From positions 153,639-199,721 of the forward strand of contig JAKAHR010000002.1 in NCBI GenBank assembly GCA_021825365.1: a DNA stretch of 46,083 bases. Reading direction: 5' to 3'. Shown piece after piece: positions 10,577-18,790 of the stretch; position 1 is the first letter of the stretch; each line of letters begins with the position of its first letter. The notes below the pieces were generated by a model. That model saw only the letters and a program-made list of their open reading frames with translations. It was not told the origin of the DNA and made no database searches. Origin of the DNA: Nitrospirota bacterium (GTDB lineage: Bacteria; Nitrospirota; Thermodesulfovibrionia; Thermodesulfovibrionales; UBA6898). The position numbers and the translations under genes were made by a program.

Positions 10577-11980
10577 TCAGCCGGCCACGGCAGCAGCGAC
10601 AGCCCGGGCGACCGCCTCTACATCCCGGTCGCCAAGCGACCGGGCATCAAGGAGAAGGGCGTTTTCCCTGATCCGCGCTATTACTGCCGGAGAACCTGTA
10701 CGCAGACGCTCCTCCAGTTCATTGACGGAAAGAGAGGATGGTTTGACGGCAACGGCAAAGGTCGGAAATTCAACACCCGGCAACGATCCGCCGCCAGCCA
10801 GCGAAACATCCTCGATAATATCCGCCGTTACCCCGGGACATCGCCTCTTCACGGCCGAGGCGAGCCGTCCGGCCCGTGTCCTAATCTTCCGGGCACTCTG
10901 CAGCAGCATAGCGAGCGCCGGGATATTCTGTTTCGCGGCTTCAAGGTCGAGATATTCCATGAAGATCGCCTCAAAGGCAGCCAGGGTCAATTTGTCGATG
11001 CGAACGGCCCGCGCAAGAGGGTTCTTTCTAATCTGTTCCAGGTACTGTTTCTTGCCGACGATGATACCTCCCTGCGGACCGCCCAGGAGCTTGTCGCCGC
11101 TGAAGGTGACGACATCGACACCAGCCTTCACCACTTCCTGCACGGAAGGTTCCTGGATGCCGTACGGCTTCAGGTCCACGAGACAGCCGCTTCCCAGGTC
11201 AAACACGACAGGAAGCCCGTGGCGTTGTCCGAGAGAAACGAGGTCCCGCATATCAACGTCGGCAGTAAAGCCGATCATTCGGTAGTTCGACTGGTGAACC
11301 TTCAGGAACAGCGCGGTACTCTCATTGACAGCACGGACATAGTCATGCAGGTGCGTCTTGTTGGTGGTTCCCACCTCGTGGAGAAGGGCTCCGCTTGCGG
11401 TCATCACGTCCGGTATCCTGAATGAGCCCCCGATTTCAACCAGTTCCCCTCGGGAGACGATCACCTCTTTCTCCCGGGCCATGGTGCTCAGGCAGATGAG
11501 AACGGCTGCGGCATTATTATTGACGATCAGCGCATCCTCGGCTCCGGTGATCTGCTGCAGGAGGCGCGATACGTGGATATGACGCTTGCCTCTCTTGCCG
11601 GCAGAGAGATCGTACTCCACATTGGAATATCCCGACCCCACAGCAGCCACGTTCTGAAGTACCCTTGTAGAGAGCGGGGAGCGGCCGAGGTTAGTATGAA
11701 TGACTATCCCCGTTGCATTGATGACCGGCCGGAGGCTGTAGGTCAACAGCCTGTCGATCGCCCCCCGCATATCGACGGACAGGCCCTCTCTCGTTGTATC
11801 AGGAGTGCCACCCGCGATAATCTCGGAACGGCGGCCGGAGAGGACCTCCCGTATCGCCTGCAGGACGATCGTCCGCGGAAAGAGGGATAGCCACTGCTCT
11901 CCGTCGCCGCCCTTGAGTATCTCGTCGACAGATGGCAGCGATGCAAGAAGAGACTGAGAAGATGGCGGGCTGCCGCTCAA
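10577..11980 (-). CDS. selA: L-seryl-tRNA(Sec) selenium transferase
   Basis: PLP enzyme that converts Ser-tRNA(Sec) to Sec-tRNA(Sec) with selenophosphate. The 467 residues match the family. Visible motifs are the N-terminal INATGIVIHTNLGRSPLS, the core VEYDLSAGKRGKRH, and the PLP-lysine segment FSGDKLLGGPQGG with K297. The start codon is a TTG whose last two bases overlap the TGA of the small upstream gene, so translation is probably coupled. SelD and tRNA(Sec) are not seen in the window. Together with selB this shows that the organism makes selenoproteins. Confidence 0.95.
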   Translation of the reverse strand: MSGSPPSSQSLLASLPSVDEILKGGDGEQWLSLFPRTIVLQAIREVLSGRRSEIIAGGTPDTTREGLSVDMRGAIDRLLTYSLRPVINATGIVIHTNLGRSPLSTRVLQNVAAVGSGYSNVEYDLSAGKRGKRHIHVSRLLQQITGAEDALIVNNNAAAVLICLSTMAREKEVIVSRGELVEIGGSFRIPDVMTASGALLHEVGTTNKTHLHDYVRAVNESTALFLKVHQSNYRMIGFTADVDMRDLVSLGQRHGLPVVFDLGSGCLVDLKPYGIQEPSVQEVVKAGVDVVTFSGDKLLGGPQGGIIVGKKQYLEQIRKNPLARAVRIDKLTLAAFEAIFMEYLDLEAAKQNIPALAMLLQSARKIRTRAGRLASAVKRRCPGVTADIIEDVSLAGGGSLPGVEFPTFAVAVKPSSLSVNELEERLRTGSPAVIARIRENALLLDARSLGDRDVEAVARAVAAAVAG

Positions 11981-12255
11981 CTAAGCCCCATTTTTTTCAG
12001 GGCCTGATCGGCGCTGCTCGCCCCCGGGGCCTCTTCCGGCAAATAGAGCATGACCCCGCCCTTCACCGGTCTGATGACGATCTTGCCATCACGGGCCAGC
12101 TTGTTCGTCTCTTCCACAGGGTTCTCTCCTGGAAAGTATTTCTTGAACGCCTCGTTAAACCCGGAATACACGGAATGGATGCCCTTGTAGCCGTCCTTCC
12201 GCAGACTTATGATCGCCTTTCTGATGAACTCTTCCCGGGAAAGTTTCTCTTCCAT
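11977..12255 (-). CDS. Conserved-looking small protein coupled to selA, function unknown
   Basis: A 92-residue soluble protein with no signal peptide or membrane helix. The first half is helical and charged (EEKLSREEFIRKAIISLRKD, then GFNEAFKKYFPGENP), and the second half has a short beta-like segment DGKIVIRPVKGGVMLYL. That pattern is compatible with a small winged-helix fold, but I do not recognise the family. A strong GGAGG precedes the ATG, and the gene overlaps the TTG start of selA by 4 bp. It is therefore expressed with selA, and a role in selenium metabolism is possible but unproven. Confidence 0.75.
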   Translation of the reverse strand: MEEKLSREEFIRKAIISLRKDGYKGIHSVYSGFNEAFKKYFPGENPVEETNKLARDGKIVIRPVKGGVMLYLPEEAPGASSADQALKKMGLS

Positions 12256-12295
12256 GCTTCCCTCCTCGTCAATTATTGGAATATGCTATCCGACA

Positions 12296-13120
12296 TCAGG
12301 ATGCATTGGTAGCGATAAGCTGCATCGCCGGGTCTTTGAGGCCTGCCTCCCGGAATCCCTTTGCCCTGATTATACAGCTATCACAGGCGCCGCACGGCAC
12401 GTAGCCGGACGGCGCTTTCCCCGTCGCTCCCGTGCCGCGCGTGCGGGAGGACGTGCGCTGAACAGGGCGCATCTGGGGGTCGTAGCAGCTCCAGGTGAGA
12501 GAATAGTCAAGACCGAGAGCTGCTCCTTTCCGGACGATGTCAGCCTTCTTCAGCGAGAGAAGGGGGGCGTGTATGCGGAACCGCAGATCACCCTCCGCCG
12601 AAACCTTGGTCGCCAGGTTTGCCATGTGTTCAAAAGCCATCAGGTACTCGGGCCTGCAGTCCGGATAGCCGCTGTAGTCGACTGCATTGGCGCCGATGAA
12701 GATCGATCCCGCACGAAGCACCTCTGCCCAGGCGAGGGCGTAAGAGAGAAAGATCGTGTTGCGTGCCGGCACGTAGGTGATGGGGATGTGCTGTGCAGCA
12801 GCATTTCCTCTTTCCGCTGGCCCCGGCCTCGTCGCCTTTATATCCGTCTTGGGCACCTTCATAGCCGAGGTGAGTGCCGACCCCCCGATCTCCCTGAGGT
12901 CGAACCGAACAACGAGATGTTTGCGTACCCCGACGGAGGCAGCAACCATCCGTGCAGATTCGAGTTCCCGCCGATGGCGCTGATTGTAATCAAAGGAGAT
13001 GGCATATACGGCATACCCCTCGGCCTTTGCCATGACTAGGGTGGTTGAAGAATCGACCCCGCCGCTCAGCAAAACAACAGCCCCTCTCCCCCCACGCGGG
13101 TTCTGCTTCATCCGCGTCAT
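12296..13120 (-). CDS. queC: 7-cyano-7-deazaguanine synthase (queuosine precursor pathway)
   Basis: Makes preQ0 from 7-carboxy-7-deazaguanine with ATP and ammonia, a step towards queuosine in tRNA. The N-terminal PP-loop [12 protein letters not shown] (residues 15-26) binds ATP. The C-terminus has the zinc-binding cysteines SCYDP and CGACDSC, as in QueC. At 274 residues it is about 40 longer than typical QueC: there are inserts near residues 70-85 and a basic stretch of about 15 residues ([18 protein letters not shown]) between the first cysteine and the CGACDSC cluster. GGGAG precedes the ATG. Other queuosine genes are not visible here. Confidence 0.93.
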   Translation of the reverse strand: MTRMKQNPRGGRGAVVLLSGGVDSSTTLVMAKAEGYAVYAISFDYNQRHRRELESARMVAASVGVRKHLVVRFDLREIGGSALTSAMKVPKTDIKATRPGPAERGNAAAQHIPITYVPARNTIFLSYALAWAEVLRAGSIFIGANAVDYSGYPDCRPEYLMAFEHMANLATKVSAEGDLRFRIHAPLLSLKKADIVRKGAALGLDYSLTWSCYDPQMRPVQRTSSRTRGTGATGKAPSGYVPCGACDSCIIRAKGFREAGLKDPAMQLIATNAS

Positions 13121-13147
13121 TCTCCCTGACTGACGAAACCGCCGCGC

Positions 13148-14197
13148 TCAATATATGTCATCAGCAGTCCCTTCCTTGCCGTCCGGCCCTGCGCTGAAAA
13201 GAGAAAACCCGGTAGCCGAGACCCGATACACAAATGCTCTGCCCCAGGGGTCTTTGCCCGCTGAGAAGAGTTCAAGGGACTGCGGATATGCAGCGTGCTC
13301 AAACCGGTACATCTCAATCCTGTTGCGGAGGTCTTCGATGGAGCCTGCAACCCTGAACTCCTTAAAGATATTCTGATGCCGGGCAGCCATGCTCCCCAAT
13401 GAAACAACAACGGACAGCGCAATGGCGGCAATCGGCAGATAGGCCATAAACGGAGATGCCTTTCTTGGCGGTGTCTCAGCCACCGCGGCTGCGACCGGAA
13501 CCCTTTCCGCAGCTTCTATGAACCCACCGTCCAAGAGCGCGATCAGGGTCTTGGAGACCTGGAAGTTGTCATTCCCGCTCAGATCGATAATCGTACTGAC
13601 ATCATTGTCCCCGTCAACGTAGCGGTAGATCTCCGCCTCTTCCTCCTTGAGCGCCCCGCCATCGGCGCCGGTGCGGGCAAAGACCGTATCGAGGGACAAT
13701 TTTTCCTTGATGACCGACCATTCGTCGACGAGCCGCAAACCATCCATGAGAAGATGCTGGGTATCGAGCGTAAAGGGAAAATCCCGGTCCTGGGAGATAC
13801 CCTGGGCAGCAAACTCATAGGTGCCTTGTTTCCAGCCGAACAACTGAATGACTGTTTCGGTGATCTGGCTCCCCAGGATTTCTGCAAGGACCTCTTTTTC
13901 GACGAGCTTCATCCTCATGAGCGCATTGCCGAGCTTCGTATGGGTCTTTCGCTGTTCCTCAAGTCCTGCCTGCAGGTCAGTTTCCGTAATGAGGCCCTTC
14001 TTGACGAGGACCTTGCCGAGGCGGCTGTCATCCAGCCTCCGCTTTGACTCAGCGCTGCAGATATTCCCCTCGATGAAAAATAGCCTGACCTTCTCCATGC
14101 CTCCCTCCAGGGTAAGGACCCCGGTCTTCCTCTGAAAATAGATCAGCTGGAGGATATCTGCCAGTCCAAAATCGCTTAAGGAGCCTTCTAAAGCCAT
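13148..14197 (-). CDS. DUF4388 (PATAN) domain protein with membrane helix and GspG-like tail
   Basis: From the chosen start (MALEGSLSDFGLADILQLI) the protein has 349 residues. Residues 1-100 match the DUF4388/PATAN pattern, in which a short motif on loss of a chemical signal (KTGVLTLEGG) is followed by a helical region found in bacterial signalling proteins. A membrane helix follows at about residue 260 (FMAYLPIAAIALSVVVSLG). The last 80 residues (IEDLRNRIEMYRFEHAAYP, then DPWGRAFVYR and DGKEGTADDIY) closely resemble the C-terminal domain of type II secretion pseudopilin GspG. The ATG lies inside the end of the preceding gene (10-bp overlap) with AGGGG before it. The exact role is unknown; a pseudopilin-like or gliding-type regulator is possible. 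Confidence 0.75.
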   Translation of the reverse strand: MALEGSLSDFGLADILQLIYFQRKTGVLTLEGGMEKVRLFFIEGNICSAESKRRLDDSRLGKVLVKKGLITETDLQAGLEEQRKTHTKLGNALMRMKLVEKEVLAEILGSQITETVIQLFGWKQGTYEFAAQGISQDRDFPFTLDTQHLLMDGLRLVDEWSVIKEKLSLDTVFARTGADGGALKEEEAEIYRYVDGDNDVSTIIDLSGNDNFQVSKTLIALLDGGFIEAAERVPVAAAVAETPPRKASPFMAYLPIAAIALSVVVSLGSMAARHQNIFKEFRVAGSIEDLRNRIEMYRFEHAAYPQSLELFSAGKDPWGRAFVYRVSATGFSLFSAGPDGKEGTADDIY

Positions 14198-15882
14198 CCC
14201 CTGACCATCCTTTTCCGGGTGATAATGTTGGAGGCAACAAAGACGACCGCTGCGCCGCACAGCGCCAACCAGCTGAAGAACCCGTGTGAAACCAGATTGC
14301 TGTCAGGCACGCAGATCCAGTTCGTCAGCGGCACCAATACAAGAAAGAGGAACGGCCAGAGGAAGAGGATGCCCGTGAGGACCCTGCCGCCGAAGATGAA
14401 GGAAACGCCCGGCAAAACGAAGGAGAGGATCCTGACGCGGTCACGCCGTTTCTGCTGCTGTTCATAAATGGCAAGGATACGGGCGACACGTTCCCGCGCA
14501 TCCATCTCATCGAGTCTGACGAGAGAAGAGAAACATTGGGGGCACATCTGTCCCCACGTGATGTGCTTCTCGCATTTGACGCATAAAATGGCGCCGCACT
14601 TTCTGCACCGGTAGGCCTTTTGCCGCAGCTGGGTGGTGAGGAGGTAAAAGGCGGCGAGGAGCCCCAACGCGAGAACAGGGAGAACGGACAGGGGGAGCAG
14701 CGACATCCCGAAAGTGAAGACTGATGTGAAACGTTCCCTCATATACCGCCAGAATTCCTGCCGCGAAAGGGTCTCATCGGCGACGATCCTGTTGGGGGTC
14801 CGCCCGGAGATTGACCGGTAGTCTGCAACAGCGGTCCTGTTGATCGACAGTGCGGCCGCGAAATACTCTTCTCCCTTCGGAAAATCCAGCATCTCCCGGT
14901 ACACCTGGGAAAGGTTATAGTAGGCGGAGGCGAGTGGCCTGATACCGACGGATTTGGAATAGCAGCGGGCAGCCTCTTCGAGCGCATTCTTTTTGGATTC
15001 ATCGAAATTGTAGAGGCCCACGTAAGCGTTTCCCAGGTCAACATAAACGCGCGGGTCGGGCCAGCGGTCCAGGAGAGACGTGAATAGGGGGATCGCATCG
15101 GAATAGAGCCCCTGCCGCTTCAGGGCAAGGGCATAGGAGAAGGCCGAGGGGATGTCACGGCCATTGCCGAGGACTGAGGCAGCATAGGTGTTGCCACGGG
15201 ACTCGTTCACCTGGACGACCGCCTTCATGGCGCCGGACGACAAGGCCTGCATTATCTGAGAGGCTGTCTTGAATACAAGGGGCGAGCAGACGAGAAATAC
15301 CAGATATGCGTAGACAACCGCCCTGTCGGATCGTTTCATATAGATGCCGATAAGCATAAGGATACCGGCGATCAGGAAAAGGGGGCTTATGGCGGAAAGC
15401 ACCACGAGGGCTGCAAGGAAACCGGCGCGTCGGGGATCCTCCTGAATATCGTGCATGAGGAGAGGCAGGTCCGGGAAGAGCCGAATAAACGCAAGGATGG
15501 AGGCCGACAGCAGGAACGAAAAGACGGCAGCGAAGAAAAGCGAGCCCATCAGGGTGAGGGACCACAAGAAATTTCTTCCGTAGGCATCTATTCCCTGAAT
15601 AACATAATCGAAACTGTCCAGCATGCCGGCAGCAGATGGAGAAAGGCTGTGCCTGGACAACTCGAAGTAGACGAGGGGGAGATCGGGTGATGCGACGAGG
15701 GCTTCCTTCAGGAGAGCGCCTGCCTTCTGGGGATCGGCATGGGCCTGCCGGATCAACAGGCGTGAGTATGCCTCTGCATTTCTGATCCCGCTGCTGAGCT
15801 GGGCATCGCGGACATCAGATGCATCCGGCGCCGAGGGGATGATCACGCAGAACAACAGCACCAAAATAGCAGTACGCTTCAT
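14188..15882 (-). CDS. Multi-pass membrane protein with TPR-like repeats and a zinc ribbon
   Basis: A 564-residue protein with an N-terminal signal or anchor helix and a short helical region. Membrane helices follow at about 100-130 and 150-210. A tetratricopeptide-like segment covers about 230-350 (for example GLYSDAIPLFTSLLDRWPD and YYNLSQVYREMLDFPKGEEYF). After another helix at about 385-405 comes a four-cysteine zinc ribbon (CRKCGAILCVKCEKH...CPQC), then three more helices. No enzymatic motif is seen. It overlaps plsY by 4 bp upstream and the DUF4388 gene by 10 bp downstream, so it belongs to the kdsD-plsY operon. Its function is unknown; an envelope-assembly role is inferred from context only. 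Confidence 0.75.
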   Translation of the reverse strand: MKRTAILVLLFCVIIPSAPDASDVRDAQLSSGIRNAEAYSRLLIRQAHADPQKAGALLKEALVASPDLPLVYFELSRHSLSPSAAGMLDSFDYVIQGIDAYGRNFLWSLTLMGSLFFAAVFSFLLSASILAFIRLFPDLPLLMHDIQEDPRRAGFLAALVVLSAISPLFLIAGILMLIGIYMKRSDRAVVYAYLVFLVCSPLVFKTASQIMQALSSGAMKAVVQVNESRGNTYAASVLGNGRDIPSAFSYALALKRQGLYSDAIPLFTSLLDRWPDPRVYVDLGNAYVGLYNFDESKKNALEEAARCYSKSVGIRPLASAYYNLSQVYREMLDFPKGEEYFAAALSINRTAVADYRSISGRTPNRIVADETLSRQEFWRYMRERFTSVFTFGMSLLPLSVLPVLALGLLAAFYLLTTQLRQKAYRCRKCGAILCVKCEKHITWGQMCPQCFSSLVRLDEMDARERVARILAIYEQQQKRRDRVRILSFVLPGVSFIFGGRVLTGILFLWPFLFLVLVPLTNWICVPDSNLVSHGFFSWLALCGAAVVFVASNIITRKRMVRGWL

Positions 15883-16460
15883 CGATTTCCTATTCTTGAT
15901 TCGGTCCCCCGGATCAGACGGACGATATTTTCCCTGTGCCGGACAAACAGCATCAGGGCCATGGCAATACCGACCGGCACCTTTGCATGGTTGTCAAGCA
16001 GGGCCAGGAAGATGGGCATTCCTCCGAACGACACCAAGGCCCCCAGCGAAGAATATCTGGTAACCAGCACGGTCATTAGCCATATTATAATAGTAACTAT
16101 ACCCGTTTGTGGAGCATAAATACAGAGTACCCCGATACTGGTGGCGACACCCTTGCCCCCCCGGAAATGGAGAAAAATCGAGAAATTGTGCCCCAGGACG
16201 GCGCTGAGACCCACAATCCCTTCCGGAAGCAGGCCGATTTCGAACTGCCGCGCCACCAGGACGGCAATAGATCCCTTTGCTATGTCACCGGCGAGGGTGA
16301 GCAAGGCGGGCCATTTCCCCGTTGTTCGCAATACGTTGGTAGCGCCTATGTTTTTGCTGCCGGACTTTGTCAGGTCGACTCCCCGTACCCTGGCGATGAT
16401 AAGACCCGACGGAATCGACCCCAGCAGGAAGGCGAGGACCGAAAGAGCCAGGATCTTCAA
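15879..16460 (-). CDS. plsY: Glycerol-3-phosphate acyltransferase PlsY
   Basis: Membrane enzyme that transfers the acyl group of acyl-phosphate to glycerol 3-phosphate, making lysophosphatidic acid, the first step of phospholipid synthesis. The 193 residues and about five helices are typical. Diagnostic motifs are GSIPSGLIIAR, the KSGSKNIGATNVLRT loop, and HNFSIFLHFRGGKGVATSIGV. The start overlaps pgsA by 4 bp, and the end overlaps the TPR membrane protein gene by 4 bp. Together with pgsA it supplies phospholipid precursors in the same operon as the Kdo genes. Confidence 0.95.
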   Translation of the reverse strand: MKILALSVLAFLLGSIPSGLIIARVRGVDLTKSGSKNIGATNVLRTTGKWPALLTLAGDIAKGSIAVLVARQFEIGLLPEGIVGLSAVLGHNFSIFLHFRGGKGVATSIGVLCIYAPQTGIVTIIIWLMTVLVTRYSSLGALVSFGGMPIFLALLDNHAKVPVGIAMALMLFVRHRENIVRLIRGTESRIGNR

Positions 16461-16990
16461 ATACGTCTCCAGAAAGACAGGGTATAATTGACACCTGAGA
16501 TTACGGCGAGGACCAGGGAGATCCAGATAAGCACAAGCCCGATATCGTAGAGGTCCACGCCGAAGATACTTCCCATCAGTATAAGGCAGAAGATCGCGGC
16601 GATCTGGAAAGAGGTCTTGAGCTTGCCGCCCGTCTCCGCAGGGATAACGATATCACGGGAAAGCGCAACGACACGGAGGGCGGTGACGAGAAACTCCCTG
16701 ACAATGAGAACAATGGCTATCCACGCTGAAAGCCTCTCCATATCAACGAGGACAATGAGGGCCGAGATGACGAGAAACTTGTCGGCAATAGGGTCCATGA
16801 TGATGCCGAATTTGGTTATCTGGCCGGAGCGTCGCGCCAGGTAGCCGTCAAGAAAATCAGTTATGGAGGCTATGCCGAATACCGCTGCTCCGAGATACGG
16901 GTGATGGTACACGGAGACGACGAAAAAGGGGATGAGGACGATCCTGCTGAGAGTGAGAATCGTGGGAAGGTTAAACCGTAAAGTACTCAC
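16457..16990 (-). CDS. pgsA: CDP-diacylglycerol-glycerol-3-phosphate 3-phosphatidyltransferase
   Basis: CDP-alcohol phosphatidyltransferase that makes phosphatidylglycerol phosphate. The catalytic motif is visible as DGYLARRSGQITKFGIIMD followed by PIAD, matching D-G-x2-A-R-x8-G-x3-D-x3-D. The protein has 177 residues and about five helices. The GTG start lies inside the 3' end of kdsC (20-bp overlap), and the reading MSTLRFNLPTILTLSRI has the usual PgsA N-terminus. Phosphatidylserine synthase is the alternative, but the length and N-terminus favour PgsA. Confidence 0.9.
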   Translation of the reverse strand: MSTLRFNLPTILTLSRIVLIPFFVVSVYHHPYLGAAVFGIASITDFLDGYLARRSGQITKFGIIMDPIADKFLVISALIVLVDMERLSAWIAIVLIVREFLVTALRVVALSRDIVIPAETGGKLKTSFQIAAIFCLILMGSIFGVDLYDIGLVLIWISLVLAVISGVNYTLSFWRRI

Positions 16991-17537
16991 CGACCATCCC
17001 CTGCCAGAGGCCTTTTGCCTTCAGGATGAGGTCGCTTATCTCCCTGACAGCACCTCTCCCGCCCGCCCGCTCGGTCGTGAAGAGGGCAAGTTTCCTGACC
17101 TCCGGGTCGGCATCAGACACCACCACGGGCAAACCCACTCTTCCGAGGACCGGCGCATCGACGATATCATCTCCGACAAAGGCCACCTCACTGTCTTTAT
17201 AACCGTATTTCAAGCAAAGGGCCTGATAGATTTCGGCCTTGTCCTTGCAATTCTGGAATACTTCGGAGATGCCCAGTTCCCTGGCCCGGATATCAACAAC
17301 CTTTGAACTCCTGCCGGTGATGAGAGCGACTCTGATGCCCGCCTTGATGAGCATCTTGATGCCGTGGCCGTCGCGGACATGAAAGGCCTTATATTCGTTG
17401 CCGGTATTATCAAGGATGATGCGACCGTCCGTAAGGACGCCGTCTACATCCAGGATCAAGAGTCGTATTCCTTTGGCGATAGCGACAAGCTTCCTGTTGA
17501 TCTTTTTTATTCGCGCCGTTTCCGGCATGTTACACAA
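16971..17537 (-). CDS. kdsC: 3-deoxy-D-manno-octulosonate 8-phosphate phosphatase
   Basis: HAD-type phosphatase that releases Kdo from Kdo 8-phosphate. Of 188 residues, the first HAD motif is LLILDVDGVLTDG (D30 and D32), followed by NEYKAFHVRDGHGIKML, the second motif LITGRSS, and the third EVAFVGDDIVDAPVLG. This lone-core type forms a tetramer. It overlaps kdsD by 8 bp and pgsA by 20 bp, so the three are co-translated. kdsA and kdsB lie at 23-26 kb. Confidence 0.95.
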   Translation of the reverse strand: MCNMPETARIKKINRKLVAIAKGIRLLILDVDGVLTDGRIILDNTGNEYKAFHVRDGHGIKMLIKAGIRVALITGRSSKVVDIRARELGISEVFQNCKDKAEIYQALCLKYGYKDSEVAFVGDDIVDAPVLGRVGLPVVVSDADPEVRKLALFTTERAGGRGAVREISDLILKAKGLWQGMVGEYFTV

Positions 17538-18498
17538 TCCCCTTCTTCAGGATATCATGCAAATGCAGGACACCGGAAAGCCTGCCTTCGCTGTCAGGCA
17601 CCACAAGGGCGGTGATCGAGAGTTTCTCCATCACCGCCAGGGCCTTTGCGGCAAGTTCCTCGCCGGCGATGGTCCGGGGATTTCTTGTCATAATCTCAGA
17701 CGCCTGCATGTCGAAGAAGGCCTTCCCCCACGTCTCTATCCCTCTCCTCACATCACCGTCAGTAACAATGCCCAGGACCTTCTCCTTGTCGTCGACGATT
17801 ACCGTGAGGCCGAGTCTCTTCGACGAGATGGCGATCACCGCCTCTGTCATGGAGGCACCAGGCCTTGTTATCGGCAGGGCATCCCCGCCATGCATCAGGT
17901 CGCAGACCCGAATGAAGAGTCTCTTGCCGAGGCTCCCGCTGGGGTGGAAAAGCGCGAAATCTTCCTCCCTGAAGCCGCGTTTCATGAGGAGAGCCACCGC
18001 GAGGGCGTCACCCATTGCAAGGGCCGCTGTAGTCGAGGCGGTCGGTACGATGCCGAGGGGACAGGCCTCTTCCATAACGGATATATCGATTGTAATGTCT
18101 GCGTTCTTCGAGAGGGTTGATCCTGCATTGCCCGTCAAGGAGACTATGCCGACGTTAAACCGCTTGAGAAATGGGATAAGACAGACGAGTTCTTCGGTCT
18201 CGCCGCTGTTGGAGATGGCGATGATAACGTCTTGGGAGGTGACCATCCCGAGGTCCCCATGCTGGGCCTCCGCTGGATGAAGAAAGAAGGCGGGCGTGCC
18301 TGTTGAGGCGAGTGTGGCCGCTATCTTCTTGCCAACCAAGCCTGATTTACCCATGCCGGTGACAATCACCCTCCCCTTACTTCTCAACATGAGATCAACT
18401 GCATCAGCAAAGCCCTGATCAAGTTTTTGCACGAGGGAGAGCACAGCCTCTGCCTCTGTTCTGAGGACCTTCCGTGCTATATCGAGGACATTATCCAT
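17530..18498 (-). CDS. kdsD: Arabinose-5-phosphate isomerase
   Basis: Converts ribulose 5-phosphate to arabinose 5-phosphate, the first committed step to Kdo. The 322 residues hold a sugar-isomerase SIS domain (VIVTGMGKSGLVGKKIA at about 44-60, with FFLHPAEAQHGDLG and AISNSGETEE) and two C-terminal CBS domains (about 205-260 and 270-322), the standard KdsD plan. It is the first gene of kdsD-kdsC-pgsA-plsY and has its own promoter at 18562-18590. The divergent cytochrome gene starts 292 bp away. Confidence 0.95.
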   Translation of the reverse strand: MDNVLDIARKVLRTEAEAVLSLVQKLDQGFADAVDLMLRSKGRVIVTGMGKSGLVGKKIAATLASTGTPAFFLHPAEAQHGDLGMVTSQDVIIAISNSGETEELVCLIPFLKRFNVGIVSLTGNAGSTLSKNADITIDISVMEEACPLGIVPTASTTAALAMGDALAVALLMKRGFREEDFALFHPSGSLGKRLFIRVCDLMHGGDALPITRPGASMTEAVIAISSKRLGLTVIVDDKEKVLGIVTDGDVRRGIETWGKAFFDMQASEIMTRNPRTIAGEELAAKALAVMEKLSITALVVPDSEGRLSGVLHLHDILKKGIV

Positions 18499-18561
18499 AT
18501 GCTTTCAGTACCTCTCCAAAGAACTTCCCGCCATAAAATCTCCCTGAAGCCATCACATTGT

Positions 18562-18590
18562 ATCATATTGTGTTTCCATCATTAAACCAA
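18562..18590 (-). promoter_or_regulatory. Likely promoter of the kdsD operon
   Basis: On the minus strand, TTGGTT (18585-18590) and TATGAT (18562-18567) are 17 bp apart, giving a leader of about 55 nt to the kdsD ATG. The -10 matches five of six bases; the -35 is weak. Confidence 0.5.
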
Positions 18591-18688
18591 AAAATAGTTT
18601 ATCCTCAATGCGTTTCAATCGGTTGTAGCTGGGGACAGCCGCCGGGCGGGGAAAGAATTCCAAAACAATAAACAAACAATTAAATAAA

Positions 18689-18732
18689 CTTAATAGCGCC
18701 TTAATGCCCTTTTAATACTGGGCCGGTAGACT
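18689..18732 (+). promoter_or_regulatory. Pho-box-like promoter: three 11-bp-spaced TTAAT repeats before a -10
   Basis: CTTAAT at 18689-18694, CTTAAT at 18700-18705 and TTTAAT at 18711-18716 repeat with an exact 11-bp period. A -10-like TAGACT (18727-18732) follows, 10 bp after the last repeat. The same arrangement and distances occur before the third cytochrome gene at 21981-22024. Direct repeats at 11 bp overlapping the -35 are the typical binding pattern of OmpR/PhoB-family response regulators. The rest of the 292-bp gap (18499-18790) holds the kdsD promoter, a GC-rich hairpin near 18640 and a small leader hairpin CCTGC/GCAGG at 18746-18759. Confidence 0.65.
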
Positions 18733-18790
18733 TCAGTAAAGTCATCCTGCAGCAGCAGGCAAAAATCACCCATCTATAACGGGAGGAAAA

